Position numbers and translations under genes: made by a program
NCBI RefSeq assembly: GCF_008247605.1
Contig: NZ_CP043420.1
Span: 1,550,001 to 1,614,000 of the forward strand
Origin: Kushneria phosphatilytica
GTDB lineage: Bacteria > Pseudomonadota > Gammaproteobacteria > Pseudomonadales > Halomonadaceae
Length of the DNA stretch: 64,000 bases
Reading direction: 5' to 3'
The notes under the pieces: model-generated
Seen by the model: the letters and a program-made list of their open reading frames with translations, nothing else
Told to the model about the DNA's origin: nothing
Database searches by the model: none
Shown here: piece after piece, positions 1 through 9,493 of the stretch
Numbering within the stretch: the first letter of the stretch is position 1
Layout of the letters: every line of letters starts with the position of its first letter

Positions 1-227
1 CCGGAGCTTGCGGCAGCGGTCCCGCCGCCCGGGCAGCATAGTCGACTCTGGCAGCAGGTGCGACAGGATGTCGCTGTCGGCAACAGGGTGCTCTCCCCAT
101 CCGGGTCGTGCCAGGCTGATCCGAGCATTGTCGTGTGTTCGAAACAGTGGGCAACCATGGCTCGTTCATGCTTGTCGCCTTCTGATAAGCTCTGCGCGCC
201 TGGTGGATTTCCAACGTGGAGAGCGGC
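1..227. other. Left-edge region upstream of mpl, no gene assigned
   Basis: No open frame here gives a protein I recognise on either strand. A minus-strand frame is open from about position 170 to the left edge and could be the start of a divergent gene cut by the window, but it has no convincing start codon with a ribosome binding site. The mpl ribosome binding site (GGAGA, 218-222) lies at the right end. The promoter of mpl should be in this stretch, but I see no clear -35/-10 pair. Confidence 0.3.
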
Positions 228-1619
228 ATGCATATTCATATTCTCGGCATCTGCGGCACCTTCATGGGGAGCCTGGCCCTGCTGGCGCGTGAACTCGGCT
301 ATCGGGTGACAGGGTCGGATGCCGGCGTCTATCCCCCCATGAGCACTCAACTGGAGGCCCAGGGGATTGCCCTGATGGAGGGCTACGGACCCGATAATCT
401 TGAGCCGGCGCCTGATCTGGTTGTCATTGGCAACGCCCTGTCGCGTGGTAATCCCGAAGTAGAGGCAGTCCTGAATCGTCATCTGCCTTATACCTCCGGC
501 CCGCAATGGCTTCAGGAGCATGTGCTGGGTGGCCGACCTGTACTGGCCGTCGCCGGGACGCATGGCAAAACCACAACAGCCAGCATACTGGCCTGGTTGC
601 TCGAATATGCAGGACAGTCACCGGGATTTCTGATCGGTGGCGTACCGCGCAATTTTGGCATCTCGGCCCGTCTGGGAAACACGAAAGCGCCTTTTGTGAT
701 CGAGGCTGATGAGTACGATACGGCCTTTTTCGACAAGCGTTCCAAGTTCGTGCATTACCGACCCGATGTCGCTGTGCTGAACAATCTCGAATTTGATCAC
801 GCTGATATTTTCGATGATCTGGCCGCCATCGAGCGTCAGTTCCATCATCTTGTACGTACGGTCCCGGGCGAGGGGGCATTGGTCATCAATGCCGACGAGC
901 CGGCTCTGAAGCGGGTATTGGAACGTGGTTGCTGGACACCGGTCATTCGGTTCGGTGACTCGGCGGATGTCTCGATCGGTGATTGGCAGGTGCAGCATGA
1001 GCCCGGAGAAACATGCCGCTTTACGCTGCATCATGGCCAGCATGCCTCGCACACCACCGAATGGGCGCTGAGTGGTGGGCATAATCTCGTCAATGCGCTG
1101 GCAGCGGCAGCAGCAGCGGCTACGCAGGGTGTCAGCGTGGAGCAGGCTGGTCGGGCGCTGGCCGAATTTGCATCGCCGCGTCGCCGTCAGGAGCTAAGAG
1201 GCGTGGTCGATGGCATCGAAGTCATCGATGATTTTGCACACCATCCTACTGCCATTGCCTCCACGCTTTCAGGGCTGCGTTCGACGCAAAGAGCAGGGCG
1301 CCTGCTGGCGGTCATTGAGCCGCGCTCCAATACCATGCGTCTGGGGACAATGAAGGCGCGGTTACCGGAGAGTGTGTCTGCTGCCGATCAGGTGTACTGG
1401 TACCAGCCAGCTACCCTGAACTGGTCGGTTGATGAGGTTTCCCGGGCGTGCCGAGTGGATTCACGCGTTTTTCATTCGATCGAAGCACTGATCAATGCCC
1501 TTGTCGAAGAGGCTCGACCGAATGATCGTATCGTCGTGATGAGCAATGGCAGCTTTGAGGGGCTGCATGAGCGACTGCTGGAAGCGCTGACACAACGTAT
1601 GCGGGTATCACTCACCTGA
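228..1619 (+). CDS. mpl: UDP-N-acetylmuramate:L-Ala-gamma-D-Glu-meso-DAP ligase Mpl
   Basis: This murein-recycling enzyme joins the recovered tripeptide L-Ala-D-Glu-mesoDAP directly to UDP-MurNAc in the cytoplasm, with ATP, bypassing MurC, MurD and MurE. The protein opens with the Mpl N-terminus MHIHILGICGTFMG and has the Mur-ligase ATP-binding loop GTHGKTTT at residues 110-117, then the central and C-terminal Mur ligase domains (IDDFAHHPTAI, ERRSNT-like IEPRSNTMRLG). At 463 residues it has the family length. The ATG at 228 is chosen because GGAGA sits 5 bases before it and the product then aligns with E. coli Mpl. A GTG at 216 in the same frame would add four residues. It converges with the DedA-PAP2 gene. 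Confidence 0.96.
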   Translation: MHIHILGICGTFMGSLALLARELGYRVTGSDAGVYPPMSTQLEAQGIALMEGYGPDNLEPAPDLVVIGNALSRGNPEVEAVLNRHLPYTSGPQWLQEHVLGGRPVLAVAGTHGKTTTASILAWLLEYAGQSPGFLIGGVPRNFGISARLGNTKAPFVIEADEYDTAFFDKRSKFVHYRPDVAVLNNLEFDHADIFDDLAAIERQFHHLVRTVPGEGALVINADEPALKRVLERGCWTPVIRFGDSADVSIGDWQVQHEPGETCRFTLHHGQHASHTTEWALSGGHNLVNALAAAAAAATQGVSVEQAGRALAEFASPRRRQELRGVVDGIEVIDDFAHHPTAIASTLSGLRSTQRAGRLLAVIEPRSNTMRLGTMKARLPESVSAADQVYWYQPATLNWSVDEVSRACRVDSRVFHSIEALINALVEEARPNDRIVVMSNGSFEGLHERLLEALTQRMRVSLT

Positions 1620-1664
1620 AAAAAGGCGGGCGCCGTCCTTCTGAAACGGGTGTGTGAGCCGATT

Positions 1665-3071
1665 TTAAAAGGGCGGTAGCCAGAGGATGCGAAGCGTGAC
1701 CAGCAGTAGCGAAAGACCTAGTAACCTGCTCCACGGCGCACCTGTGACTACCTTGTGAGTGCTGGCGTGATAGCTGATGCGCAGACCGGCACATAGTGTC
1801 AGGCCCAGCAGAATGCCGCCAATGATATCGCTGCTCCAGTGAACGCCGAATACCATTCGCGATAGCCCGATCGTCGTGACCCATAAAAGCGCCACCAGAT
1901 AGGGCCAGTGACGCCGTTTCAGGGGCAGGGATTCGGCCCAGAAGGCGCTGGCCAATCCAGCCAAAAGCACAGCGGTTGATGCGTGAGCGCTGGGATAGGA
2001 AAAGGAGTGTGCCAAATAATCCGGCGCTCCCGGACGGACGCGGCCGATCAGTTCCTTGAGCAGAGTGTTGCTGATCGAAAGCAGACCCAGCCCCACGATC
2101 CAGTGAATCAGGGCGGCCCGATAGCGATGCCACAGCAGCCATCCCAGCCATGGCAACAGCAGGGCTGCGGTGCCATAAGTGTCTCCGACGCGGGCGCACA
2201 GGACGGCTGCACGAGTCAGCCATGGCTGTTGAATGTTCTGGAAAATACCCTGGACCTGAGTGTCCATCAATAATGGCTGCTTCAGGCCCGCGACCATGAT
2301 GGTCCAGATCAGAAAGCCGAGGGCTGTGGCCAGTAGCAGTGCAATCGATGCCAGGGGGACTTCGCCATGCAAACGGTCATGACGCAGGCGTAACCACAGC
2401 CAGCGCAGCGATCGATGGTGGCGTGCCTGGCGCAGTATTGACCGATAGAGTCTGCTTTCCCGATCAACCCTGCGCCTCAGCCAGGAGAGCAGCAGCCCGG
2501 CCAGGATCATGATCAGCACCAGAACACTCAACCAGTGTTCGCTATGCATGGGCAGGTTGAAATGCTCCTGCCAGCTGCGGCCCAGATAGTAACCGGGTAG
2601 CAGGTAGGCAGGTGACCATGCGGCTGCCGAAAGTGTATTGACGAGCATGAAGCGCCGCCAGGACATGCCCATCATCCCGGCGATCAGCGGAATGATGGGC
2701 CTGACCGGGCCGACAAAACGGCCAAAAACGACAGAAAGGATGCCGTAACGACTGAAGAAATGCTGACCACGTTCGATCAGTTCCGGTCGTCGATTGAAGG
2801 GCCACCACTGGAGAATATGATCTCGCTGACTTTTGCCCAGCCAGTAACTGATGCCATCGCCAATGATGGCGCCGACAAATCCGCTGATCAGCAACGCGAT
2901 GATGGAAACCTGATCGTGTCCGGCCAGTGAGGCGGCAGCCGTCAGCATCAGCACGCCGGGAACGACCAGTCCCACCAGCGCCAGCGATTCGGCAAAGGCG
3001 GTGAGAGCGACCGCCAGAATCAACAACAAGGGGCTATGGCTCAACTGGGTGATCCAGTCAACGGGCGACAT
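1665..3071 (-). CDS. DedA/SNARE-associated and PAP2 phosphatase fusion membrane protein
   Basis: This is a polytopic inner-membrane protein with two modules. Residues about 1-200 are a DedA (VTT) domain, with the conserved FGRFVGPVRPIIPLIAG stretch and a short re-entrant-like N-terminus. Residues about 230-450 are a PAP2 lipid phosphatase with all three signature blocks: KELIGRVRP, YPSAH and SRMVFGVHWSSD, which include the catalytic histidines. DedA proteins are linked to polyprenyl-phosphate or phospholipid flipping, and PAP2 enzymes dephosphorylate lipid pyrophosphates such as undecaprenyl-PP or phosphatidylglycerol phosphate. A role in lipid-carrier recycling or membrane lipid turnover is therefore inferred. 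The ATG at 3071 has GGAG six bases upstream. The in-frame ATG at 3083 has no ribosome binding site. Fusions of this kind are known in databases. Confidence 0.9.
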   Translation of the reverse strand: MSPVDWITQLSHSPLLLILAVALTAFAESLALVGLVVPGVLMLTAAASLAGHDQVSIIALLISGFVGAIIGDGISYWLGKSQRDHILQWWPFNRRPELIERGQHFFSRYGILSVVFGRFVGPVRPIIPLIAGMMGMSWRRFMLVNTLSAAAWSPAYLLPGYYLGRSWQEHFNLPMHSEHWLSVLVLIMILAGLLLSWLRRRVDRESRLYRSILRQARHHRSLRWLWLRLRHDRLHGEVPLASIALLLATALGFLIWTIMVAGLKQPLLMDTQVQGIFQNIQQPWLTRAAVLCARVGDTYGTAALLLPWLGWLLWHRYRAALIHWIVGLGLLSISNTLLKELIGRVRPGAPDYLAHSFSYPSAHASTAVLLAGLASAFWAESLPLKRRHWPYLVALLWVTTIGLSRMVFGVHWSSDIIGGILLGLTLCAGLRISYHASTHKVVTGAPWSRLLGLSLLLVTLRILWLPPF

Positions 3072-3127
3072 CCGGAACTCCATGCATCAAAAAGCGAGCG
3101 CTGCGATGTTCGATCAGCGGGTGGACT

Positions 3128-3157
3128 TTGTATCGGTTCAGCTGACTGCCGTATAGT
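3128..3157 (+). promoter_or_regulatory. Possible sigma70 promoter upstream of proA
   Basis: TTGTAT at 3128-3133 and TATAGT at 3152-3157 are separated by 18 bases, a weak match to the sigma70 consensus. It lies about 170 bases before proA in the gap between the divergent DedA-PAP2 gene and proA. It is assigned by eye only. Confidence 0.25.
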
Positions 3158-3324
3158 GGAATGCAATATTCATCATGCCGTCAGACGGCTGGCGAACGGC
3201 TTGTCGCATGCTTCTGAAGCGATCAGGGCAAGGCAGTATAGGTGACCACCGTGATGGACGGTACCCGTTCTCGAGCTACCCGATCTGGCGGTGCCATATA
3301 TTCGAAACAGGGAGAGCGCACTCC

Positions 3325-4626
3325 ATGGCGTCTTCAGTCGAGACCCGGGCCGATGCCGATAGCGATCAGGGCGAGGATGTCACTGCGCATGTTACCCATC
3401 TGGGGCAACAGGCACGTCGTGCAGCAGCAGGCCTGCGTGAGGCGACCACCGGGGACAAGAATACCGCACTGCACGCCATGGCAGCTCAGCTTGAACAGCA
3501 GCGTGAAATACTGCGTACTGCCAATGAGCGCGATCTTGAGCAGGCACAGCAGGATGGGCTCTCGGCAGCGCTGCTGGATCGTCTGACGCTCGATGATCGG
3601 CGTATCGATGCCATGATTGCCGGATTGGAAACGGTCGCTGCCTTGCCGGACCCGGTGGGAGAAATCGATGAACTGAGTACACGCCCCAATGGCCTGCAGA
3701 TCGGCCGGATGCGCGTACCGCTCGGGGTTATCGGAATCATTTATGAATCCCGCCCCAACGTCACCATCGATGCGGCGGCGTTATGCCTGAAATCCGGCAA
3801 TGCTGCCATTCTGCGCGGGGGCTCGGAGGCCGTGCATTCGAATGCGGCAATTGCCGAGTGCATTCGGCTCGGTCTGGCGGAAGCCGGCTTGCCTGAAGCG
3901 TGCGTGCAGCGTGTTGGTACCCGTGATCGTCAGGCCGTGGGTGCGCTCATCCGAATGGACCAATATGTCGATGTCATTATCCCGCGAGGCGGACGTTCGC
4001 TGATTGAACGTATCAGCGCTGATGCTACGGTTCCGGTCATCAAGCATCTGGAAGGCATTTGTCATGTTTATGTAGATCGCCATGCTGATCTGAATCAGGC
4101 ATGGGAAGTTGCCTTCAATGCCAAGTGTTACCGTTATGGCATTTGCGGCGCCATGGAGACACTGCTGGTGGATGAATCGATAGCGGCCGACTTTCTACCG
4201 GAAATGGCACGCCGGCTGATGGAAGCGGGCGTTGAACTGAGAGGCTGTGACCGTACTCGGCAGCTGATTGCCGCTGAAATAGCCGAGGAGAGTGACTGGT
4301 CGACTGAATATCTGGCCCCGATCCTGTCGATTCGCGTGGTCGAGGGGCTTCAGGCTGCCATCGAGCATATCAATCACTACGGGTCGCATCATACTGATGC
4401 CATCGTCAGTCAGCACCTGGGACATACGCGTCGCTTCATGGCAGCGGTTGACTCCAGCTCGGTCATGGTCAATGCAGCCACCTGCTTTGCTGATGGTGGT
4501 GAATATGGTTTGGGCGCCGAGATCGGGATCTCGACCAATCGACTGCATGTCAGGGGGCCGGTGGGTCTGCAAGGCTTGACCACGCAAAAATACATCGTGA
4601 TCGGCGATGGCCATGTCCGTCACTGA
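3325..4626 (+). CDS. proA: Gamma-glutamyl phosphate reductase ProA
   Basis: ProA is the second enzyme of proline synthesis. It reduces L-glutamyl-5-phosphate with NADPH to glutamate semialdehyde, which cyclises to pyrroline-5-carboxylate. The ALDH-fold protein shows the family blocks [28 protein letters not shown] (read in parts), VIIPRGG, and the catalytic cysteine in [25 protein letters not shown] lies 8 bases before the ATG. The 433-residue product is about 15 residues longer than E. coli ProA because of an acidic N-terminal extension ([10 protein letters not shown]). An upstream in-frame start at 3175 would add 50 residues without family similarity and is rejected. proB is not adjacent. 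The 3' end overlaps the upstream start candidates of nadD, so the two are probably co-transcribed. Confidence 0.95.
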   Translation: MASSVETRADADSDQGEDVTAHVTHLGQQARRAAAGLREATTGDKNTALHAMAAQLEQQREILRTANERDLEQAQQDGLSAALLDRLTLDDRRIDAMIAGLETVAALPDPVGEIDELSTRPNGLQIGRMRVPLGVIGIIYESRPNVTIDAAALCLKSGNAAILRGGSEAVHSNAAIAECIRLGLAEAGLPEACVQRVGTRDRQAVGALIRMDQYVDVIIPRGGRSLIERISADATVPVIKHLEGICHVYVDRHADLNQAWEVAFNAKCYRYGICGAMETLLVDESIAADFLPEMARRLMEAGVELRGCDRTRQLIAAEIAEESDWSTEYLAPILSIRVVEGLQAAIEHINHYGSHHTDAIVSQHLGHTRRFMAAVDSSSVMVNAATCFADGGEYGLGAEIGISTNRLHVRGPVGLQGLTTQKYIVIGDGHVRH

Positions 4627-4648
4627 AATGTCCGAAAGAGAGCAGCCT

Positions 4649-5323
4649 GTGAGAGTTGCCATGCTGGGGGGGACCTTCGATCCCGTTCACCTTGGTCATT
4701 TGCGGGCGGCGGTGGAACTGGGGGAATTGCTGGCACTCGAGCGTATTCATCTCATTCCCAGTCATCTGCCGCCACATCGTGAGGCGCCGGGAGTCGACTC
4801 GGAGGATCGGCTGGCCATGGTATCGGCCGGTATCGGTGAAACGCCGGGACTTATGGCCGATGATCGGGAAATGAGGCGCGATGGCCCTTCCTGGTCACTG
4901 CAAACATTGCAGTCGCTGCGTCATGAATATGGCGAACAGGCAAGGTTGATCATGGTGCTGGGACTTGATGCCTTTCGTTTACTGCCTGAGTGGCATCGTC
5001 CCCAGGACCTGTTTGACCAGGCACATATCGTGGTCATTGGTCGGCCCGATCATCACTGGTCGAATGAGGCTTCCCTGAAGGCATTGATAAGCAGCCGGGA
5101 AGTCGATGATATCGAGTCGTTGATGGCGCATTCACGTGGGAGCGTCCTGTATCTGGAATTGCCTACTGCCATGGCGATTTCGGCAACCGAAATCCGGCGG
5201 CGTCTTGCCATTGGCGCCAGTGTTCGCTATCTGCTGCCGGAGGGGGTGGAACGTTATATTCGCGAACATGGCCTTTATGGTTGTGACATCTGCCCCGCCT
5301 ACGGATCGGCACCGAATGGCTGA
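4649..5323 (+). CDS. nadD: Nicotinate-nucleotide adenylyltransferase NadD
   Basis: NadD transfers AMP from ATP to nicotinic acid mononucleotide, making deamido-NAD in de novo and salvage NAD synthesis. The N-terminus carries the nucleotidyltransferase loop GGTFDPVHLGHL. The ISATEIRRRLAIGASVRYLLP segment (in parts) near the C-terminus holds the second signature (ISATEIR). The GTG at 4649 is preferred: AAAGAGAG lies about 7 bases upstream, and the protein then starts MRVAMLGGTFDP as in relatives. ATGs at 4607, 4613 and 4628 are in the same frame with poor ribosome binding sites, and the first two would overlap proA. It sits in the proA-nadD-rsfS-rlmH order seen in pseudomonads. Confidence 0.93.
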   Translation: MRVAMLGGTFDPVHLGHLRAAVELGELLALERIHLIPSHLPPHREAPGVDSEDRLAMVSAGIGETPGLMADDREMRRDGPSWSLQTLQSLRHEYGEQARLIMVLGLDAFRLLPEWHRPQDLFDQAHIVVIGRPDHHWSNEASLKALISSREVDDIESLMAHSRGSVLYLELPTAMAISATEIRRRLAIGASVRYLLPEGVERYIREHGLYGCDICPAYGSAPNG

Positions 5324-5418
5324 ATGCCGATCCATCTCGAAAATGAAGAAAAACATCAGTGCCGAAACCGGGCTGCATCGGTACAATGCCGCCTGCTTGA
5401 CTACATCCATGAGGAGCT

Positions 5419-5778
5419 ATGCAGACTGAAGCACTCTCATCGCTGGTAATTGAAGCGCTCGAGGAACTCAAGGGGCGCGAAATTGCCGAACTGGACGTTG
5501 CCGCCCTGACCAGTGTTACTGATGTCATGGTGGTCGTCAGCGGTACATCGAATCGCCACGTTGGTGCGTTGGCGGATAACGTGGTGGAACATGCCAAAAA
5601 AAGCGGTGTCAGACCGCTGGGTGTCGAGGGGAGCCAGGAGTGGGTGCTGGTGGATCTCGGTGACGTGGTTGTTCATGTCATGATGCCGGAGACCCGCAAG
5701 CTCTACGATCTCGAGCGGCTCTGGACCGAGCTGCCCAACGATCTGGTTCGTGAAGAAGCCAGCCCAACGCCGCAATGA
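5419..5778 (+). CDS. rsfS: Ribosomal silencing factor RsfS
   Basis: RsfS binds ribosomal protein L14 on the 50S subunit and blocks joining with 30S when nutrients are scarce. The 119-residue protein is typical of the family (Iojap/YbeB), with the conserved [19 protein letters not shown] and [20 protein letters not shown] segments (quoted in parts). GAGGAG lies 5 bases before the ATG. Its stop overlaps the rlmH start by four bases (ATGA), so the two are translationally coupled. Nearly 100 bases separate it from nadD. Confidence 0.95.
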   Translation: MQTEALSSLVIEALEELKGREIAELDVAALTSVTDVMVVVSGTSNRHVGALADNVVEHAKKSGVRPLGVEGSQEWVLVDLGDVVVHVMMPETRKLYDLERLWTELPNDLVREEASPTPQ

Positions 5779-6242
5779 AACTGCGCATTCTGGCTGTCGG
5801 GCATAAGATGCCGAGCTGGGTTGAACAGGGGGTCGGTGAGTATCGCAAGCGCTTGCCGCGCGACATGGCGCTGGAGATCATTGAAATTGCGCCCGGCAGT
5901 CGTCGCGGCAATGATGATCCCGCCCGGGCCGTGGCACATGAAGGGGAGCGTATGCTCGCCCGACTGGGGCGTGATGACCATGTCGTGGCTCTGGATGTCG
6001 CGGGGCGGCAGTGGAGTACCGAAAAGCTTGCCGGCCGACTCGATACCTGGCGTCATGGTGGCCGCAATGTGTCCCTGCTGGTGGGTGGCCCGGATGGTCT
6101 CGATCAGCGATGTCTTTCGATGGCTGCGGAACAGTGGTCATTGTCGGCGTTGACACTCCCGCATCCACTGGTGAGGGTCGTGCTGGCAGAGCAGCTGTAC
6201 CGGGCATGGACGCTACTGGTAGGACACCCCTATCACCGTTGA
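5775..6242 (+). CDS. rlmH: 23S rRNA (pseudouridine1915-N3)-methyltransferase RlmH
   Basis: RlmH methylates N3 of pseudouridine 1915 in helix 69 of 23S rRNA on the assembled 70S ribosome, using S-adenosylmethionine. This is a SPOUT methyltransferase of 155 residues, the usual length. It has the conserved [16 protein letters not shown], the knot glycines in LLVGGPDG, and the C-terminal signature [20 protein letters not shown] (in parts) ending in HPYHR. It starts inside the rsfS stop codon. Confidence 0.96.
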   Translation: MKLRILAVGHKMPSWVEQGVGEYRKRLPRDMALEIIEIAPGSRRGNDDPARAVAHEGERMLARLGRDDHVVALDVAGRQWSTEKLAGRLDTWRHGGRNVSLLVGGPDGLDQRCLSMAAEQWSLSALTLPHPLVRVVLAEQLYRAWTLLVGHPYHR

Positions 6243-6437
6243 CGTGGCAGGGTGCGCAGACTTGTGATCGGCCCCGCCTCGACAGGTCCGCTTTTCAAGG
6301 CTTCTTGTGCAGGCGCTCGCCTGCGTACCGGTTTCAACCTTTCAGTCAGGCGATTGTTTTTCATGCCCGAGCCGTTATTGACCGTTACAGTGCTGAAGGA
6401 AATGATTCAGCCCATTTGTCCGGTTTATCGCTGACTC

Positions 6438-8336
6438 ATGCGTCGTCCGAATTCTTCGCTACGCAATACCGCTCGGGAAGTCGAGGTCTTCCGAAGGCGC
6501 AGCCTGTTGGCGGCCCTGATCGTCCTGGTACTGATTGGGGTGCTGGCCGGCCGACTCGTCTACCTTCAGATATTCGAGCACGATGTTTTTATCACCCGGT
6601 CCGATAACAATCGCATCCGGGTTGAGCCGTTGCCACCCAACCGGGGGCTGATCTACGATCGCGAACATCGTATCCTGGCCGAGAATCGGCCGACCTACAA
6701 TCTCACCATGGTACGTGAGCAGGCCAGTGAGGTGGATCAGACACTCAAGCGCCTTATTCGCATCCTCGATCTACCGGATGCCATGTACGATACCCTTCAA
6801 TCCCGCTCGCGCCAGCGTCAGAGACCGTTCGAGCCGGCCCTGCTGCTCAGTGATCTTACCGAAGATCAGATTGCGCGCATTGCCGTCAATCGCTATCGCC
6901 TACCGGGCGTCGAAGTGGAAGCCCAGCTGATGCGCTATTATCCCGACAGTCGCATCATGGCGCATGTCCTGGGCTATGTTGGACGTATCAGTCAGGCCGA
7001 TGAAAAGCGTATCGATAGTGGCAACTATGCCGGGACCCACTATATCGGCAAGACGGGCATCGAGCGTTTCTATGAGAAGGCACTGCATGGTACTGCCGGT
7101 GTGCGTCGGGTAGAAACCAATGCCCGCGGGCGTATCCTGCGAGAGATCAGTCGTACGCCTCCGAAACCCGGCAAGGATCTGACGCTGACCATCGACAAGG
7201 ATCTGCAGGAATTCGGGGCGCAATTGCTCAAGGGCAAGCGGGGAGCGATCGTCGCCATCGATCCACGCAATGGCGATATCCTCGCCATGGTCTCGACCCC
7301 GGGATATGACACCAATCAGTTCGTCAATGGTATCAGCAGCAAGGCCTATCAGGCGTTGCAGAATGATACCGATTTACCGCTCTACAACCGTGCTGTCCGA
7401 GGGCAGTATCCACCGGCTTCGACGGTCAAGCCCTACATGGCGCTGGATGGCCTGGAGACCGGGGTCATGAACCCTTCGGACACGATCTATGACCCCGGTT
7501 ATTACAAGCTGCCCAATGGGGATCGCAAGTATCATAACTGGCTTCGCTGGGGGCATGGACGGGTCGACATGCATCGCGCCATCGTGGTGTCCAACGATAC
7601 TTACTTTTATCACCTGGCGCATGAGCTGGGGATCGACCGCATCGCACCTTTCATGCACAAGTTCGGATTCGGTGAGGATCATAGCCTCGATGTATGGGGC
7701 GCAAGCGATGGCCTCATGCCTTCCCGGGAATGGAAACGCGCTCGTTACAACAAGGTCTGGTATCCGGGAGAAACCCTGTCGGCAGGTATCGGTCAGGGCT
7801 ATTGGCTGGCAACGCCCCTTCAGATGGCAACGGCCATGACGGTACTGGCCAATCGGGGCCATTGGGTTCGCCCGCATCTGGCGAAAAAAGTCGGCGATCG
7901 TGAAGTAGAACCCCCGTTTTCCGATACACCGCCGGATGTCGAGCTCAAGAATCCCGATTGGTGGCACCTGGTCATCGATGCCATGCAGGATGTGGCTGAC
8001 AAGACTCAGGCCACCGGCCCTGGGCGTGAGTACACCATGGCTGCCAAATCAGGTACGGCCCAGGTCTTTACGCTCAACAAGAATCAGAAGTACAACGCCG
8101 AAGAGCTCAAGGAGCATCTGCGCGATCATGCATTGTTTTCCGCCTTTGCCCCGGTGAAGAACCCGCAGATTGCAGTGGCTGTTGTTGTCGAGAATGCGGG
8201 TTGGGGCAGCAAGAATGCCGGCCCGGTGGTACGCAAGCTGCTTGATTACTGGCTGCTGCCTCGACTCAAGCAGGAAGACAGGCCGGGTCTGCTCGATCAG
8301 CCTGTTCAGGAATCCACGCAGGACGTGCACGACTGA
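6438..8336 (+). CDS. mrdA: Penicillin-binding protein 2 (MrdA), elongasome transpeptidase
   Basis: This class B PBP cross-links lateral-wall murein in the elongasome and activates RodA. It has an N-terminal cytoplasmic tail and one membrane anchor (about residues 22-46: LLAALIVLVLIGVLAGRLVY), a dimerisation domain beginning near VEPLPPNRGLIYDR, and a C-terminal transpeptidase domain. That domain has the active serine at 328 (STVK), the SND motif, and KSGT beginning at residue 537. At 632 residues it matches the family. The 195-base gap before it shows no gene and no obvious promoter. The adjacent rodA gene starts 8 bases after the stop, so the SEDS-bPBP pair is one unit. Confidence 0.97.
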   Translation: MRRPNSSLRNTAREVEVFRRRSLLAALIVLVLIGVLAGRLVYLQIFEHDVFITRSDNNRIRVEPLPPNRGLIYDREHRILAENRPTYNLTMVREQASEVDQTLKRLIRILDLPDAMYDTLQSRSRQRQRPFEPALLLSDLTEDQIARIAVNRYRLPGVEVEAQLMRYYPDSRIMAHVLGYVGRISQADEKRIDSGNYAGTHYIGKTGIERFYEKALHGTAGVRRVETNARGRILREISRTPPKPGKDLTLTIDKDLQEFGAQLLKGKRGAIVAIDPRNGDILAMVSTPGYDTNQFVNGISSKAYQALQNDTDLPLYNRAVRGQYPPASTVKPYMALDGLETGVMNPSDTIYDPGYYKLPNGDRKYHNWLRWGHGRVDMHRAIVVSNDTYFYHLAHELGIDRIAPFMHKFGFGEDHSLDVWGASDGLMPSREWKRARYNKVWYPGETLSAGIGQGYWLATPLQMATAMTVLANRGHWVRPHLAKKVGDREVEPPFSDTPPDVELKNPDWWHLVIDAMQDVADKTQATGPGREYTMAAKSGTAQVFTLNKNQKYNAEELKEHLRDHALFSAFAPVKNPQIAVAVVVENAGWGSKNAGPVVRKLLDYWLLPRLKQEDRPGLLDQPVQESTQDVHD

Positions 8337-8344
8337 GGTATGGC

Positions 8345-9481
8345 ATGAAGGAAACCTGGTCACGCTGGATTCGACGCTCACGCCGCCGCTATCAGCGTTT
8401 CGACTGGGCCACGCTGAATATCGATCCGTGGCTGTTGCTCATGCTGCTGCTGATCATGGCGGGCGGGCTCATGGTGCTCTACAGCGCTGGCGGTGAATCG
8501 TTGCTGCTGGTCAAGGCGCAGGCGCTGCGCCTGCTACTGGCAATTACCGCCATGCTGGTGATTGCACAGGTTCCACCTCGCCTCATGATGAGCCTGGCCT
8601 GGGTCTTCTATCTGGGCGTGACTCTGATGTTGCTGGCCGTGGATGTCATCGGTGCCCATGCCATGGGTGCACAGCGCTGGCTCGAAATCCCCGGATTATT
8701 TCGTTTTCAACCTTCGGAACTGATGAAGCTGGCCATGCCGATGATGCTTGCCAGTTATCTGGCACGACGACAGTTGCCGCCGGGGTGGATGGATCTGATC
8801 TTCTGCGTGCTGCTGATCATCGTTCCGGTGGGGCTGATTGCCGATCAGCCCGATCTCGGCACCTCGATGCTGGTTTCCGCCTCGGCTGTCTTCGTGGTGC
8901 TGCTGGCAGGATTGTCCTGGCGGGTGGTCGGTGTCTGCGCGCTGTTGGTGGCCGCTGCCATGCCGTTGATGTGGTTCAACATGCATGACTACCAGCAGCA
9001 ACGAGTGTTGACCTTTCTCAATCCTGAAAGTGATCCACTGGGAACCGGTTGGAACATCATTCAGTCGAAAACAGCCATCGGTTCGGGCGGATTGTGGGGC
9101 AAGGGTTGGATGCAGGGGACCCAGTCCCAGTTGGAATTCCTGCCCGAACGTCATACCGACTTCATCGTGGCTGTGCTGGGCGAGGAGTTCGGCCTGGTCG
9201 GCATGACCTTGCTGCTGTTTGCCTATCTGATACTGATCTGGCGTGGACTCTACATGGCGGCCCAGGCGCCTGATACGTTTGGTCGCCTTGCCGGTGGCAG
9301 TATCGTACTGACCTTTTTCGTGTATGTGTTCGTCAATGTCGGTATGGTCAGCGGGCTATTACCAATTGTCGGAGTACCGTTGCCGCTGATCAGTTTCGGT
9401 GGGACATCCAGCGTGACCCTGCTGGCGGGCTTCGGTATTCTGATGGCCGTTTTCGGTCATCGTAAAATGTCGCCGCGTTAG
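8345..9481 (+). CDS. mrdB: SEDS peptidoglycan glycosyltransferase RodA
   Basis: RodA polymerises lipid II into glycan strands for side-wall growth, in complex with PBP2. The 378-residue protein has about ten membrane segments and the SEDS signatures: AQRWLEIPGLFRFQPSELMK (the loop after TM3), the catalytic-site region around DQPDLGTS, and the C-terminal LPIVGVPLPLISFGGTS. It is preceded by GAGG within the mrdA stop region. The short N-terminal basic extension (RRSRRRYQRFDWATL) is cytoplasmic. The next gene, mltB, follows 12 bases later, keeping synthesis and cleavage enzymes of the wall together. Confidence 0.97.
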   Translation: MKETWSRWIRRSRRRYQRFDWATLNIDPWLLLMLLLIMAGGLMVLYSAGGESLLLVKAQALRLLLAITAMLVIAQVPPRLMMSLAWVFYLGVTLMLLAVDVIGAHAMGAQRWLEIPGLFRFQPSELMKLAMPMMLASYLARRQLPPGWMDLIFCVLLIIVPVGLIADQPDLGTSMLVSASAVFVVLLAGLSWRVVGVCALLVAAAMPLMWFNMHDYQQQRVLTFLNPESDPLGTGWNIIQSKTAIGSGGLWGKGWMQGTQSQLEFLPERHTDFIVAVLGEEFGLVGMTLLLFAYLILIWRGLYMAAQAPDTFGRLAGGSIVLTFFVYVFVNVGMVSGLLPIVGVPLPLISFGGTSSVTLLAGFGILMAVFGHRKMSPR

Positions 9482-9493
9482 AGAGAAAACTGC

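Noticed and set aside
6252..6434. Possible 60-residue gene between rlmH and mrdA
   Set aside because: No ribosome binding site, no similarity and an unlikely composition. The gap is more likely non-coding.
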